A DNA stretch of 64,000 nucleotides from Perognathus longimembris pacificus (lineage: Eukaryota > Chordata > Mammalia > Rodentia > Heteromyidae). The translations under genes and the position numbers were made by a program. Within the stretch, counting starts at the first letter, position 1. Every line of letters starts with the position of its first letter. The DNA lies in contig NC_063176.1 in NCBI RefSeq assembly GCF_023159225.1, positions 32,591,786 to 32,655,785 on the forward strand, written 5' to 3'. The notes beneath the pieces were generated by a model. It saw only the letters and a list, made by a program, of their open reading frames with translations, made no database searches and was not told where the DNA came from. This document shows, piece by piece, positions 49,241-60,478 of this stretch.

Positions 49241-49571
49241 GATTTATCTTCCTGGAACATCTTAAAAATTAAATATTGATTTGTAATTTAAGTATCACAA
49301 ATCTTTTAGATTAGGAAAAGTTTCTAAAAGAAGAAAGATTTAGATACTTTGGTCATTTTCAATAATTGTCACAATTAGAACACTTATTTATGAATTATTA
49401 GCAGCAGATTTGTCTTCCTTGAACATCTTAAAAATTAAACATATTGGTTTGTAAAGTGAAGATCACAGATCTTTTAGATTAGTAGAAGTTTCTAAAATAA
49501 ACAAGATTTAGATACTTTGCTCATTACCAGTAATTGTCACAATTATAGCACTATTTTATGAATAACATTAG
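49241..49571 (+). repeat. Diverged tandem duplication, two units of about 166 bp
   Basis: Unit 1 (49241-49401) and unit 2 (49407-49571) share in order: GAACATCTTAAAAATTAAA, ATCTTTTAGATTAG, AAGTTTCTAAAA, AGATTTAGATACTTTG, TCATT, AATTGTCACAATTA and TTATGAAT. They differ at scattered positions and by small indels, so the duplication is not recent. The unit is not one of the dispersed repeats recognised in this window. Confidence 0.9.
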
Positions 49572-50942
49572 AAGCCTGGCAGAGTGAAATGGATTGGCAA
49601 GTCCAAGTTTTGTAAGAGTCTACATACCTAAGCACTATTATCATCCTCATTTTATAGATAGTGAAGTAAACCATCAAATAGTCTTGCCAAAAGAAATTTC
49701 TAAAGCTATCGCATGCTACTTCATATATCACAAAGAGAGAAGTTTAAAATATATCTTGATGCTGAAGAATTAAGAAAATTAACATTATGATATCTCTCCA
49801 ATTTTAGAGAGTCATACCACACTCATCTTTTACCTGAAGATATTTTTCCCCCATCAGGGAAAAAGAACATAATATCTTACACCTAAATTTCATTTCTACT
49901 CCATTTTCCTCCTGTTGTGGGTAGGATTGTCTGATGATTATTTTTCTGGGCCCTCCTATGTTGTCTGCTTTATTGTACCCACTTGTTTCAACTGGGAAAC
50001 AACTATAGATGGGTAATTTAATAGGAATACTTGTTCATGTAGTGTATGATGGGATCTGCCTATATATTGAGCTCCTGTCTTACCTAATCCTGACTCATCG
50101 CAGCCTCCACCAATGCCCACTTCACATCTAAGAATGTAGCTACTAAATTGATCTATTTTGTTTGTGAAGTGGAGACAGAAACTCTGGGCAATTTTATTTT
50201 GAGGATTCTTTGATTTCTTAACTATAAATCCGTACCTGAAACATGCAATCCAGAAATAATGCTCTCACTGGAAGAAACCGGCAGGAAATGATAGTAGTAG
50301 ACACCATGGTTGCTTATAAAGTACTTGCTTACTGTATTTTAAATAGATAAGAAATGACTATGGAACAAAAATAAAGAGAAAAATCTCTCTATAAAGGTTG
50401 AATGTAACAGATCTTACGGTAAATTTTTTCACAGATGATCTTGTTTAAGTTGTTTTTCTGTGATGCCTTCAGGTACAGAAGTAAAATGAGATTTTACAGT
50501 CTTTAAAAGTGGGAGGGAAGAAATCAGAAAGCTCTTATTTAAAACTAAGGGTTGATTGCTAAAGAAAGTAAACAATTGCTGGTTATCTTACAATTCAGGT
50601 GAGTGTGAAAATGAGAGGATGGATTTAAATTATCTGTAGGCTGGAATTATTCTGTTTAGTAGCCATTCATATCATAATTTTCTATTTTGAAAGTATTTCC
50701 TCCTTTATTAATGCATTTATCCCTTTGCAATGTAAGTAAAAATCTCTGCAATGTTGCATATTCATTCATTTTGCAGAAAGAAATTGAGGTTTAAATGATC
50801 CATCAAGCATCAAAGTGGAGAAACAGAGAAGGATCAAGGCTACAATATTTTCCTTCTGACCCATGTTCAAATTCTTCCCTCTATATGTTACATTCTGCCA
50901 CTCATGTTATATAAATGATAAGATTAAAAATCATGTCTTGGC
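49572..50942. other. Unassigned DNA
   Basis: No recognised gene or repeat. Confidence 0.5.
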
Positions 50943-51049
50943 TAGGCACTAATTATTCACTCACGTACCTAGCTATGCAGCAGGCTGAGATCTGAGGATT
51001 GTGGTTCAAAGCCAGCCCAGACAGGAAATTTCATGCATTTCTTATCTTT

Positions 51050-51099
<50 letters not shown>

Positions 51100-51220
51100 A
51101 TGGGCAAAGGAAAAACAGAAGTAGAGCTGTGGTTCAAGTGATAGCATGCTAGCCTGAGCACAAAAGCTCAGAGACAGCTCTCAGGGTGTGAGTTCAAGCC
51201 CCAGGCCCAGCACAGGAAAA
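50943..51220 (+). mobile_element. Composite SINE with (AC)n in the linker
   Basis: Left arm CTAGGCACTAATTATTCACTCACG...GAGATCTGAGGATTGTGGTTCAAAGCCAGCCC, then an AC array (51052-51095), then right arm GAGCTGTGGTTCAAGTGATAGCATGCTAG and GTGAGTTCAAGCCCCAGG. The AC array replaces the part of the linker that reads TCTCCAATTAACCACC in other copies. Confidence 0.9.
51052..51095 (+). repeat. (AC)n microsatellite
   Basis: About 22 AC units inside the composite SINE linker. Confidence 0.97.
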
Positions 51221-51448
51221 TATAATTCTATCCTATATTTTTTCTATATAGACCAAGTCATCAAAAGAAAGGAATAAGTAAATGCAGAAATGCACTTATG
51301 ACTAAATATGTTTGCAAAGAATGAATGAGCATTTTCTAATTCATATATTATTTTCTGGCTTATAGAAACATAGAACTGTATATTCAGTTAAAAAATCTAT
51401 AATTAAATTCTAAAAAGTGTCAATTGCTTCCTCATAATTTGTTATCAA

Positions 51449-51600
51449 GCCAGGAATGGTGGTGTATATGCAGAATACAAGCATCTGGGGAACTGAGGAA
51501 GAAGATTTGCAAGATGAGGGCATCTGGGCTATCTCAGGAATTTAAAGACAGCATTGGCAACACAAAGAAAACATGTCTAACAAATAAAAATAATAATAAT
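51449..51600 (+). mobile_element. B1-like (7SL-derived) SINE, diverged
   Basis: GCCAGGAATGGTGGTGTATATGCAGAATACAAGCATCTGGGGAACTGAGG and TTTAAAGACAGCATTGGCAACACA follow a B1 monomer (gccaggcatggtggtgcacacctttaatcccagcac...ggccagcctgg), with an AAATAATAATAATT tail. Confidence 0.7.
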
Positions 51601-52275
51601 TACTACATATCACTACTTTCTAAACTCCATCAATTAAAAAGTGGATCAGACCCAGAAATAAAACCCACACAATTACAGTCAGTTGATATTCAACAAAGGA
51701 GCCAGAGATATACAATGGAAAAAAACAACAACATAGCTTTTTAAACTATTGGTGCTGGGAAAACTGGGCAGCCACATGCAGAAAACTCAAAGTGGACCCT
51801 AGCCTATCACCATGCACCAAGATCAACTCAAAATGGATTAAAGACCTCAACATCAGACCTGAAACCCTGAAACTATTGTGGAACAGAGTAGGAGAGACAC
51901 TAAAACTTATAGGCATAGGCAGGAACTTCCTGAATAGAGTCCCAGGGACACAACAGATTGGAGAGAGACTAGACAAATGGGACTACATCAAAATAAAAAG
52001 TTTCTGCTAAAGCTAAAGACATATCCACTAAACTAGAAAGGCAGCCAACCATTTGGGAAAAGATCTAGCAAAACAACAAAGGCCTAATACCCATCATCTA
52101 CAGAGAACTCATGAAAGTAACCCCTTCCAAACCTAGTAAACCAATCATTAAATGGGCAAGAGAGCTAAAGAGAGATTTCACAGAGGAAGAAATAAAAATG
52201 GCAAAAAAAAATCATATGAGGAAATGTTCAACATTCCTGGCAGTAAAGGAAATGCAAATAAAAACAACCCTGAGA

Positions 52276-52446
52276 GGGCTGGGAATATGGCCTAGTGGTA
52301 AAGTGCTTGCCTTGTGTACATGAAGCCCTGGGTTCAATTCCTCAGCCACATATATAAAGTTCAAGAGGTAGAATGCTAGCCTTGAGCAAAAAGAAGCCAG
52401 GGACAGTGCTCAGGCCCTGAGTTCAAGCCCTAGGGCTGGCAGGGGG
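52276..52446 (+). mobile_element. Dimeric tRNA-derived SINE inserted in L1, with 16-bp target duplication
   Basis: GGGCTGGGAATATGGCCTAGTGGTAAAGTGC (A box) and GGGTTCAATTCC (B box), then a shortened linker that jumps from CCACATATATAAA to TTCAAGAGGTAGAATGC, so about 40 bases of linker and right-arm start are deleted. AAAAACAACCCTGAGA is present at both 52260-52275 and 52447-52462. Removing the SINE and one copy restores continuous ORF2 spacing. Confidence 0.97.
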
Positions 52447-53271
52447 AAAAACAACCCTGAGAACAACCTTACTCCATTCAGAATGGCCTATACTCTGAAC
52501 CTAGGCAACAACAAATGCTGGAGTGGATGCAGAGAAAGAGGAACCCTACTGCACTGCTTGTGGGAATGTAAATTATTACAACCGCTCTGGAAAGCAGTCT
52601 GGAGTTTCCTCAAAAAACTCAGCATAGACATACCTTACCATCCAGCCATACCACTCCTAAGCTTAGGAGAAACAGGATCTAGGATATGACAAGGACACCT
52701 GCACATCTATGTTTATCGCTGCACAGTTCACAATAGCCAAGATATGGAAACAACACAGATGCCCCACTACAGATGAATGGATCCCAAAAATGTGGTACAT
52801 ATACACAATGGAATTCTACACAGTGATTAGAAATGAGAAAATAATGACATTTGCAGGGAAATGGACTGGCCTTGAACAAATAATGTTGAGCAAAACAAGC
52901 CTAGAACATAAAGAAAAATGGCTCATGGTATCCCTGATATGTGGATGTTAGAAATAAATAACAAAGAGACAAAATAAAGAAAACATGACCCAAGGTACCA
53001 TTTCACAAGGAGATTTTAAAAAAAATAAAGAAGGATCAGCCTTGGGAGGAAGCCACTCAAAAGGGAAACACAAACACTAATTCCATGTATATAATATGTA
53101 CATAATTTAATATCTAGGCTGTAAAGAACAGCAAAGATGAGGAAGCAAAAGACTTCTTCATAAGCAATCTTAGAGAAACTGAAGGACCCTATGCCCTTTA
53201 CCTCACACAAGATGTACACAGGTGCACATTTGAAAGAAGCTGGGAGGAAGGCACAGGATGAATGGAAAATT

Positions 53272-53285
53272 GGGAGGGGGGGGGG
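53272..53285 (+). other. G-rich tract in L1 3' UTR
   Basis: GGGAGGGGGGGGGG within the L1 3' UTR. A G-rich polypurine stretch with quadruplex potential is a standing feature of many mammalian L1 3' UTRs. Confidence 0.7.
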
Positions 53286-53936
53286 AAATACAGTAGAAAG
53301 GGCCCAACAGCTGCAATGGGCACTGACGAGAACAAACCAAGCAGCTCAAGGGCAGCAGGGAGGGGGCAAATTAGAGAAAAAGAAGGAGCAGATTACAATA
53401 AACAAAAGAGAAAAAGAAAAGATATAAATATATACAGAGATATATATAAAGATATATATCACCTGATCTGGAAGGAATTGTTTTACAATTAATAACCATA
53501 GAAGATACAAGCATTGTAGACTGGAGCTACAATGTAGATTAAGGATAAGACTTTTTCTGTTTGTTTGTTTGTTTTTGAAAAAACAATGAAGAGAGCAATC
53601 GGTGTGGGTTTAGGGACCGGGAGAGGGAAGGAAGGAGAAAAATGAGGAAGGGATAACAGATATGACAAGAAATATATGTGTACTCACTACCTTAAAACAT
53701 GTAACTGTAACTCCTATGTGCATCATATTGACAATAATTTTTTTAAGTGAAACACAATGCATTTTAGTGGTGACTGGCTTACATGTACACAATTATATAG
53801 TCGTTAATCACTAGAAGATACCGATCCAAGTGAATTATAATCATAATAGACAGTTGTATCATATGAACTGCACTATAAATTAAACATTTTGGTATCGATT
53901 TTCAAAGATAATCGAGCTTTTCAGTATTTTACTTTG

Positions 53937-54152
53937 GTTTTTTTGTTTTTGTTTTTGTTTTTTTTTTTGGCCAGTCCTTGGACTCAGGGCCTGAGCACTG
54001 TCCCTGGCTTCCTTTTGCTCAAGGCTAGCACTCTGCCACTTGAGTCACAGCGCCACTTCTGGCCATTTTTCTGTATGTGGTACTGGGGAATCGAACCCAG
54101 GGCCTCATGTATACGTGGCAAGCTCTCTTGCCACTAGGCCATATCCCCAGCC
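53937..54152 (-). mobile_element. Dimeric tRNA-derived SINE, antisense, with 15-bp target duplication
   Basis: T-rich tail (53937-53969), antisense right arm, GGTACTGGGGAATCGAACCCAGGG (complement of the B box) and CCACTAGGCCATATCCCCAGCC. CAGTATTTTACTTTG is found at 53922-53936 and again at 54153-54167. Confidence 0.97.
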
Positions 54153-54167
54153 CAGTATTTTACTTTG

Positions 54168-55689
54168 TTCTTATATTTTCTTCATTTATGTACAGTAACA
54201 GAGTCTAAAATATCTGTGTGACTAATCCAAGAAACCTGAGCCTAGGATAGCTTTTTAAGTACTTCCAGTACTTAATGTATTCATGCAAATTAATGTAAAT
54301 TTAATACTTAGTGTAAATTAATAAGTAATATATCTGCTGACAATGAAGGTGAAGAATTTCTTCTCCAGTTGCCCTTTTCAAAGCTATATTTTTTTCAAAC
54401 ATACTAATGACTGAATATTTGCCACCTAAAGATTATAGTTGCATTCTTTTGAATATGCATGCACACACACATTGCCTGTAATTTTTTGTAAACTTTACTT
54501 GGTTCTTTTAATTCATGTCATATGAAATCATAAGACCTGTAGATAAATATAATTGATCAATCAGCTGTCCTGAGCTCAATCAAGCCGGTTGTCAAATACT
54601 TTTCCCAATACTATCTGGTTATGGAAAATAGTAAATACAGATAAAGAACTTGTCAATAAATTTTAATTTTTTTCTCATTTGAATAATGCAACTCTTAAGA
54701 ATACAGAAAGGATCCTTGGAAAAACAAGAACTAGTAATAAAAATATTAAAATTAACATTTTGGGGGATTTCTGCCCCATTATTCTTTTAAGAGGAAAAAC
54801 TAACCTAGTTAGACCCCTGGTTTTGTCACTTCCTTTAACCTTTATTTTTTTTAAGGCTACTCTCTGTAATGATGATACAAAGAATTTTCGGCTTTTCCTT
54901 TTCATTTTTCAAGATAAAAACTCCACAAAGCAGTATTGCTCAATAAGAGGAAAGATGAATTCCAACCACATTATGAATAACAAATACTCAGCAATAAAAG
55001 GATGTGAGCTGAGGATTTTCAAGGTACCATGTAACAAAGGTGAGCGCACACTCCCATCCCAACAAGCACTTCAGCAGTCAGTCAATCACTAATTAAATTT
55101 TGTTTTTCCTGACAGAGAAGTTCTTTTCGGTTGACAGACATCTCTGGAGATTTTGTTTTTTCAATCTGACAGAATGCCAAGCATACAAATAGATTGTTTG
55201 TGTGACTCCAATACTCAGAGGCTTCTGTCGAAGACGCGGAGCACATTTATATCATTATAGTTACTATGAGTTTGTGGTCTCTTTCCAAAAATTTTCTTGC
55301 CTGAAAGTAGAGCCTTGTCAATCAACATTTACCTAGAGCATTATTATAGATTTGTATGTTTTTCCCAAAATTGTACAATTTTTTTGCTTCCTCAGGCTCT
55401 TCCAAAGGCTAAATTAGAGACGCAAATAGCATGTTAAAAGCATCTTTCTGAGTCCCCAGAGTCCCAAATAATTCTACACAGTCTTTAGATGTCAATTTTC
55501 ATGAAGCGTAGTGTTGTGTGTCTTTGAAATATTTTGCTCTCACTTGTCCTATTTTAAAATGCATTTGCTAATTAATTCACATTGAGGAGTGAAAAACCTA
55601 GGAAGACTAGGTTTGGAGATCTGGAAAAAGCTGGAGAGGACACCGGGCTCAGACCTAAATGACGAAGGCAGCCATTCTGGCCTCTCTAC
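54168..55689. other. Unassigned DNA
   Basis: No gene called. A 137-codon plus frame (54679-55092) shows no recognisable domain, signal peptide or splice context. Nothing else recognised. Confidence 0.45.
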
Positions 55690-55704
55690 CAGGGCCTCAG
55701 ACCA

Positions 55705-55917
55705 GGGCTGGAGAGTGGCTTAGTGGTAGAGTGCTTGCCTAGCATGCACAAAGTCCTGGGTTCTATTCCTCACTCAGCACCATATAAACAGAAAAACCCA
55801 GAAGTGGCGCTGTGGCTCATGCGGTATAGTGCTAAGCCTTGAGCAAAAAGAAGCCAGGGGCAGTGGTCAGGCCCTGAGTCCAAGGCCCAAGACTGGCAAA
55901 AAAAAAAAAAAAAAAAA
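55705..55917 (+). mobile_element. Dimeric tRNA-derived SINE with 15-bp target duplication
   Basis: GGGCTGGAGAGTGGCTTAGTGGTAGAGTGCTTGCC left arm with GGGTTCTATTCC as B-box relic, a right arm with GGCTCATGCGGTATAGTGC, and an A tail of about 19. CAGGGCCTCAGACCA is duplicated at 55690-55704 and 55918-55932. Confidence 0.97.
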
Positions 55918-55932
55918 CAGGGCCTCAGACCA

Positions 55933-56314
55933 CACTGCCTAAGTGGGTCTAGTTAGCCAGTCTAGAAGGGAGATTCAGTCAGGATCAGATAGTCACATGC
56001 ACATTTAATCACATGCACATTTCTGAGGGTTAGACATGGCAGAGACTATTAAGTGGGCCAGTCACGCAGTGGAGTTCTTTGGAAATCAAATAGCAGCAGA
56101 ATTTTCTCCTAGATGCCAACACTAGCTTTAGAAACACGCCATGCATTACCTGCTCCAGGGAAAGGGCCCAGAGACATTCAGCAGGACCTGAATGTCTGGT
56201 TCAGGACTTCCTCTGCTTCTAGAATGATCACAGCCATTGGACCCCTATACCTAAGGAGGACTTCAAACTGGATGGGGTGATGAGAGAAACAACAGAAATA
56301 TGTTGGGGGGAGGG

Positions 56315-56345
<31 letters not shown>

Positions 56346-56457
56346 ATCCTTTTTGTTTTTAGTTTAAATTTTACAGTGTAGTTTTCCTTTGTTCATTGGT
56401 TTGGTTTGATTACTCGATTGTTGGGGTTTTTTGTTTTTGTTTTTTTATATCTTTTCA
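55933..56457. other. Unassigned DNA with purine tract
   Basis: Balanced-composition sequence without a recognised family. A 16-base direct repeat (TCACATGCACATTTAA/TCACATGCACATTTCT) lies at about 55992-56023. A (GA)n tract with flanking G runs lies at 56306-56345. Confidence 0.5.
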
Positions 56458-56535
56458 TTTTTAGTACTGGGGCTCGAACCTAGGACATTGCACTGGCTAG
56501 GCAAGGACTTTGCCACTGGGCTACTGCCTAACCCT
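56458..56535 (-). mobile_element. Monomeric tRNA-like SINE, antisense
   Basis: AGTACTGGGGCTCGAACCTAGGAC (B box complement), then GGCTAGGCAAGGACTTTGCCACTGGGCTACTGCCTAACCC (A-box side). A single ID-like arm with a T-rich tail to the left. Confidence 0.8.
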
Positions 56536-56761
56536 TGATTGTTATTTTTCCTCTTTGTTTCCTTTGCTATTTTTTCCCTCTTCACAGCCTTTTTTTGGCA
56601 CGCTACCACACTTCACCCTTCCCTTACTCTAACCCACATCTTTTCTAGTCATATCTTACTGCCGATATCCACACTCTTTCACACAACTGAACTTAGTAAC
56701 TCCACAAGTATTGGTCCTTCTTTGTCTCACCATCTTTCTTACTCCATACCTCTTTCTTCAT

Positions 56762-56771
56762 CCAGGCTATA
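56762..56771 (+). repeat. Target-site duplication of the inverted L1, left copy
   Basis: CCAGGCTATA, repeated at 57989-57998. Both copies continue into T-rich sequence, and the right copy reads CCAGGCTATATTTTTTTAAA, giving an L1-type TTTT/AAA nick site. Confidence 0.85.
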
Positions 56772-57365
56772 GTTTTTATTTTTTTTTTAATTTTTATTGT
56801 CAAACTGATGTACAGAGAGGTTACAGTTTCATATGTTAGGCATTGGATACATTTCTTGTACTGTTTGTTACTTCCTCCCTCATTCCCCCTTCTCCCTTCC
56901 CCCTTTCTCTTTCCCTCCATGACTTGTTCAGTTCATTTATACCAAACAGTTTTGCAAGCATTGCTTTTCTAATCATTTGTCTTTTTACCCTGTGTCTCTC
57001 AATTTTCGTATTCCCTTTAAGTTTCCTAGTTCTAATACCAGTATACATGGTTTCCAATGTACTCAGATAAGATACAGAGATAGTGCAGGTACAACCACAG
57101 GAAGAGGTTACAAGAGGGTCTCAATAATAGAAGCTACGGTTTCACATCACATGTTGAAATTAATTGCAACAGTAATATAACAGTCATTTCCATAACATGG
57201 AGTTCCTTTCACTTAGCATCATCTTATGTGTTCATAAGGGTATAGCTGTTGGGCTCCTGTGATCCTCTGCTGTGACTAGCCTAAACCTGTGCTATTTATT
57301 CCCTATGAGGGAGACCATAGGGTCCATGTTTCTTTGGGTCTGGCTCACTTCACTTAGTATAATTT
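56772..57365 (-). mobile_element. L1 3' end (antisense part of an inverted copy)
   Basis: Poly(A) tail as T-rich start, TTATTGTCAAACTGATGTACAGAGAGG, then the 3' UTR, ending at CTCACTTCACTTAGTATAATTT (codons for LSEVSQTQ-like residues read antisense). At 57366 the sequence flips to sense ORF2. This piece begins in ORF2 directly after the residue where the inverted sense piece ends. Confidence 0.95.
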
Positions 57366-57988
57366 AAAGGCCTCATATCTAAAATATATGCAGAACTAAA
57401 AAAATTACATTCCTCCAAAACAAAACTGCAAAGAACCAATAGCCCTCTCAACAAGTGGGTAAAGACTTAAAAAGAGACTTCTCCGATGAGGAGATGAGAA
57501 TGGCCAAGAGACATATGAAAAAGTGCTCTACATCAATGGCCAAAAAAAAAAATGCAAATCAAAACAACATTGAGATTCCACCTCACCCCAGTAAGAATGT
57601 CCTTTATCAAGAAAACTAACAATAAAAAATGTTGGAGGGGATGTGGCCAAAAGGGAACCCTACTTCATTGTTGGTGGGAATGTAAACTGGTTCAGCCACC
57701 ATGGCAAGTGGTATGGAGATTCCTCAGAAGGCTAAATGTAGAGTTCCCCTATGACCCAGCAACCCCACTTTTGGGCTTCTACCCAAAAGACCACAAACAA
57801 GAACACACTAAAGCCACCAGCACAACAATTTTCATTGCAGCCCAATTTGTCATAGCTAGAATATGGAACCAACCCAGATGCCCCTCAGTAGACAAATGGA
57901 TCAGGAAAATGTGGTACATATACACAATGGAATTTTATGCCTCTATCAGAAAGAATGACATTGCCCCATTTGTAAGAAAATGGAAGGA
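57366..57988 (+). pseudogene. L1 ORF2 C-terminal segment, inverted
   Basis: Sense ORF2 coding an almost intact C-terminal run: [49 protein letters not shown]... to IRKMWYIYTMEFYASIRKNDIAPFVRKWKD (about 57550-57988, some 145 codons without a stop). Stops occur upstream, near 57465-57510. The frame ends because of the inversion breakpoint and target DNA. This is the inverted 5' half of the insertion whose tail is 56772-57365. Confidence 0.95.
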
Positions 57989-57998
57989 CCAGGCTATA

Positions 57999-60074
57999 TT
58001 TTTTTAAATAGAGAAGGCAGTAGAGCTGAGACACAGTTCACACCAGTGATGTTAAATGGCTGATAAAGCCACCAAAATCATAGTCCAGTGCAAATACAAA
58101 GAATACATAGAAGTTAGGCATCTAAAAGCCTATACCAAAAATGGTCCACAAATGTCTAAAGTCTACAAGAAAGCAGGGAAATAAAACATTCCAAGGACCC
58201 AGCAATCCTTCCAGGAAGAAACAGAATAACAGTGAAGTCTAGGAAAGTCTAATGTCCAAAGGAATATCCACACAGCTCAAAGGGCTGTTGATAAAAATGA
58301 TCATTGAAATGAAAGAGGATTTCTACAAAAAATTTCATGGAAACAAAGAGTTTACAAAGAAAGAAAAAGAAATTCAATAAGAATAGATAGATAGATAGAT
58401 AGATAGATAGGTAAATAGATAGATAGTTGGTAAAGGACTAAATCAAAGAGATTCAACTACACAGCTAAAAGAGAGCAAAGCACAAAAAGATTAACAAAGT
58501 AATTAAAGGCGTGAGTCACCAACACCCAAGTAATTTCATATTTCTTAATGGCTGTTGTATATGTATACTGCATTTGCATTGTGTACACCTAATCTGTTCT
58601 GCAGTTTGATTTTTATGAATGATGCTTTAATACATGTAGTTACATTGAATTTTTCATTTCAGTTTTGTACTTTTCAACTCTAGAATTCCTATTTAATTTA
58701 TTCTCCATTTCTTACTATTATTATGATCTGTTTTGATGCAGAATTTTTCTAGTCTTTTCATTTCTTATCTATAATTTATTGTATGTAAAGAACTTGAACA
58801 CATTTAACGTAGTTTATTTAAAACATTTACTAAGATGTTTATTGTTTTCCCTTCCTCAGTCAGTTTCAGGTAATTTGCTTTTCCCTAAGAATGAATCATT
58901 CTTTCTTTTTTTTCTCTTGTTGTTCCTTATGCTTTTCTGTAAAACTGGTCATGCTAATAAAACATGTAAACCATAAAAATAAAAATTTCCTCCCTTCAAA
59001 AAAAAAGAATGCATTTTCATGTGTCAAAACCTTTTAGCATTATAATCAACATTCTTTGTCTTTATAGAGGGATTCTGGCCTGTGTTTAATAAGAGAAGAG
59101 CAACAACCCCTTTTATGGCATAGAAGGTGAGAGTGGGTAGAATATCGTCAGCTGAAAAGCAGATCTCAGTAGGTGGTTTAAGGACCATGTGCACATAAAG
59201 TTTGTGTAATGTAGAGCACCAAAAGCATGGTACTCTCTTTACTTTTCCTACTTCATTATGCGTGTGTATACTGGTTCTGGGGCTTGAACTGTTTTCCTAC
59301 TATTTTTTTTTTAATCTTCACATTTGGCCATTTGTTTTCCTACTTTTGAAAAGTGCCTCTTGTCTGTCTGACTGAACTCTAAATGATTTGTTGAATTTTA
59401 TAAATTTATTTTTCCTAATATAGGTATGTCTTCATGCTATCAATTGCTGAACTACTAAATTAACATCTACCCTCTGAAGCCTTTGCATTAGAAGCCTAGC
59501 AAATTAACCCATACTTAACAAGTGCATAATCAGTCAGTCAATAATTAAGACTAATTGGCTCAGTCTCAAACTACTTAAATTAGTTATAGCTATGTCCACA
59601 GCATAAAGTTCCTAACAACAAGAGTTTAGAACAGAGTTGGCAAGCATTTCCTCTCTCTCCCTGGGTTAATAATTTGTACACCCTACCCTGATTCTGTCCA
59701 GTGAACCTCTGAATCAATTAAACATAATTCGAAATCTGGGTGAACCAAAAATAGCTTCACCTTAGGAAGGAGTTTATATCCTTAGACTTGTGACGCTTTC
59801 TGTAAATATTTCATGTAGGTACCTGCATTTAAAAAGTTATATGCCTGAGCTGATAGATTCCCTTTAGCTTTGATTATGATGCTATTATTTGAAAATCTGT
59901 TTCTCTGAATGGTTTTCTTTTTTTTGGGGGGTGGAGATGTTTATAATAAAGCCTCTCCATTTTGAATTAAATGTGTCACAAGGAGTGGGAGAAAAATCTG
60001 TGTATACAATTATATGATTCAGTAATTAGAAGTTGAAATTTTATACTGATTGAGAAATGATTTGGATCTATATA
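57999..60074. other. Unassigned DNA, possibly containing retroelement remnants
   Basis: 58000-58380 is purine-rich and reads like decayed coding DNA (ATTGAAATGAAAGAGGATTTCTAC...AAAGAAAAAGAAATTC), perhaps an old L1 ORF1 region, but I cannot confirm it. A (GATA)n array sits at 58384-58427. The rest shows no recognised gene or repeat. Confidence 0.4.
58384..58427 (+). repeat. (GATA)n microsatellite
   Basis: Eleven GATA-type units with two interruptions near 58410. Confidence 0.93.
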
Positions 60075-60478
60075 AAAGAGGCTGATAATAATCATTATTG
60101 TGGTTATTTCTAACATACTATGTGAAAATATTTTTTTCTTTTGTTTATCTTCCCTATGGTTTAGCCCCTGTTGACACTGTATTTGATTTTGGTACCCTGG
60201 ATATTGTTAAATATGTTTGTCTGAATTAGGAAAGGGAAGGGGAACATCAAAATGGTCATACAAAGGATAAAAAGTGAACCAATACAACAGCAGTACCTAC
60301 AAGACAATATGTTGTAAACTAACTGTACCGTTCAGGGGAGGTGTGGATTGGGGAGGAGAGAAAGTGGGAGAAAAATGAGTAAGGAGGTAACAAGTTTGAC
60401 AAGAAATGTACTTGCTAACTTATATATGTAACTGTAACCCCTCTATACCTAACCTTAACAATATTTTTTTTAAATCAG
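60075..60478 (+). mobile_element. L1 3' UTR, sense, 5'-truncated
   Basis: TTTCTAACATACTATGTGAAAA, TTTGGTACCCTGGATATTG, AGGAAAGGGAAGGGGAAC, GTAAACTAACTGTACCGTTCAGG, AAGGAGGTAACAAGTTTGACAAGAAATG and CCTTAACAATATTTTTTTT match the same L1 3' UTR as 12430-12886, diverged. Confidence 0.88.

Larger units (their letters stand above)
51605..53745 (+). mobile_element. L1 with ORF2 C-terminus and 3' UTR, older subfamily
   Basis: Sense L1 truncated at about 51605. ORF2 C-terminal third codes KWIKDLNIRPETLKLL (51829-51876), [10 protein letters not shown] (52247-52276), [32 protein letters not shown] (52525-52622) and MEFYTVIRNEKIMTFAGKWTGLEQIMLSKTSLEHKEKW (52809-52922); Met at the latter is a plain internal residue. 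A 3' UTR follows to ACAATAATTTTTTT (53730-53745). A SINE splits ORF2 at 52276-52446, and stops and frameshifts break it further. Its ORF2 and 3' UTR differ from the inverted copies elsewhere and match the nested piece at 15054-15675. Confidence 0.93.

Noticed and set aside
54679..55092. 137-codon plus-strand frame
   Set aside because: No recognisable domain, no promoter or splice context, AT-rich; length is within chance for this composition.
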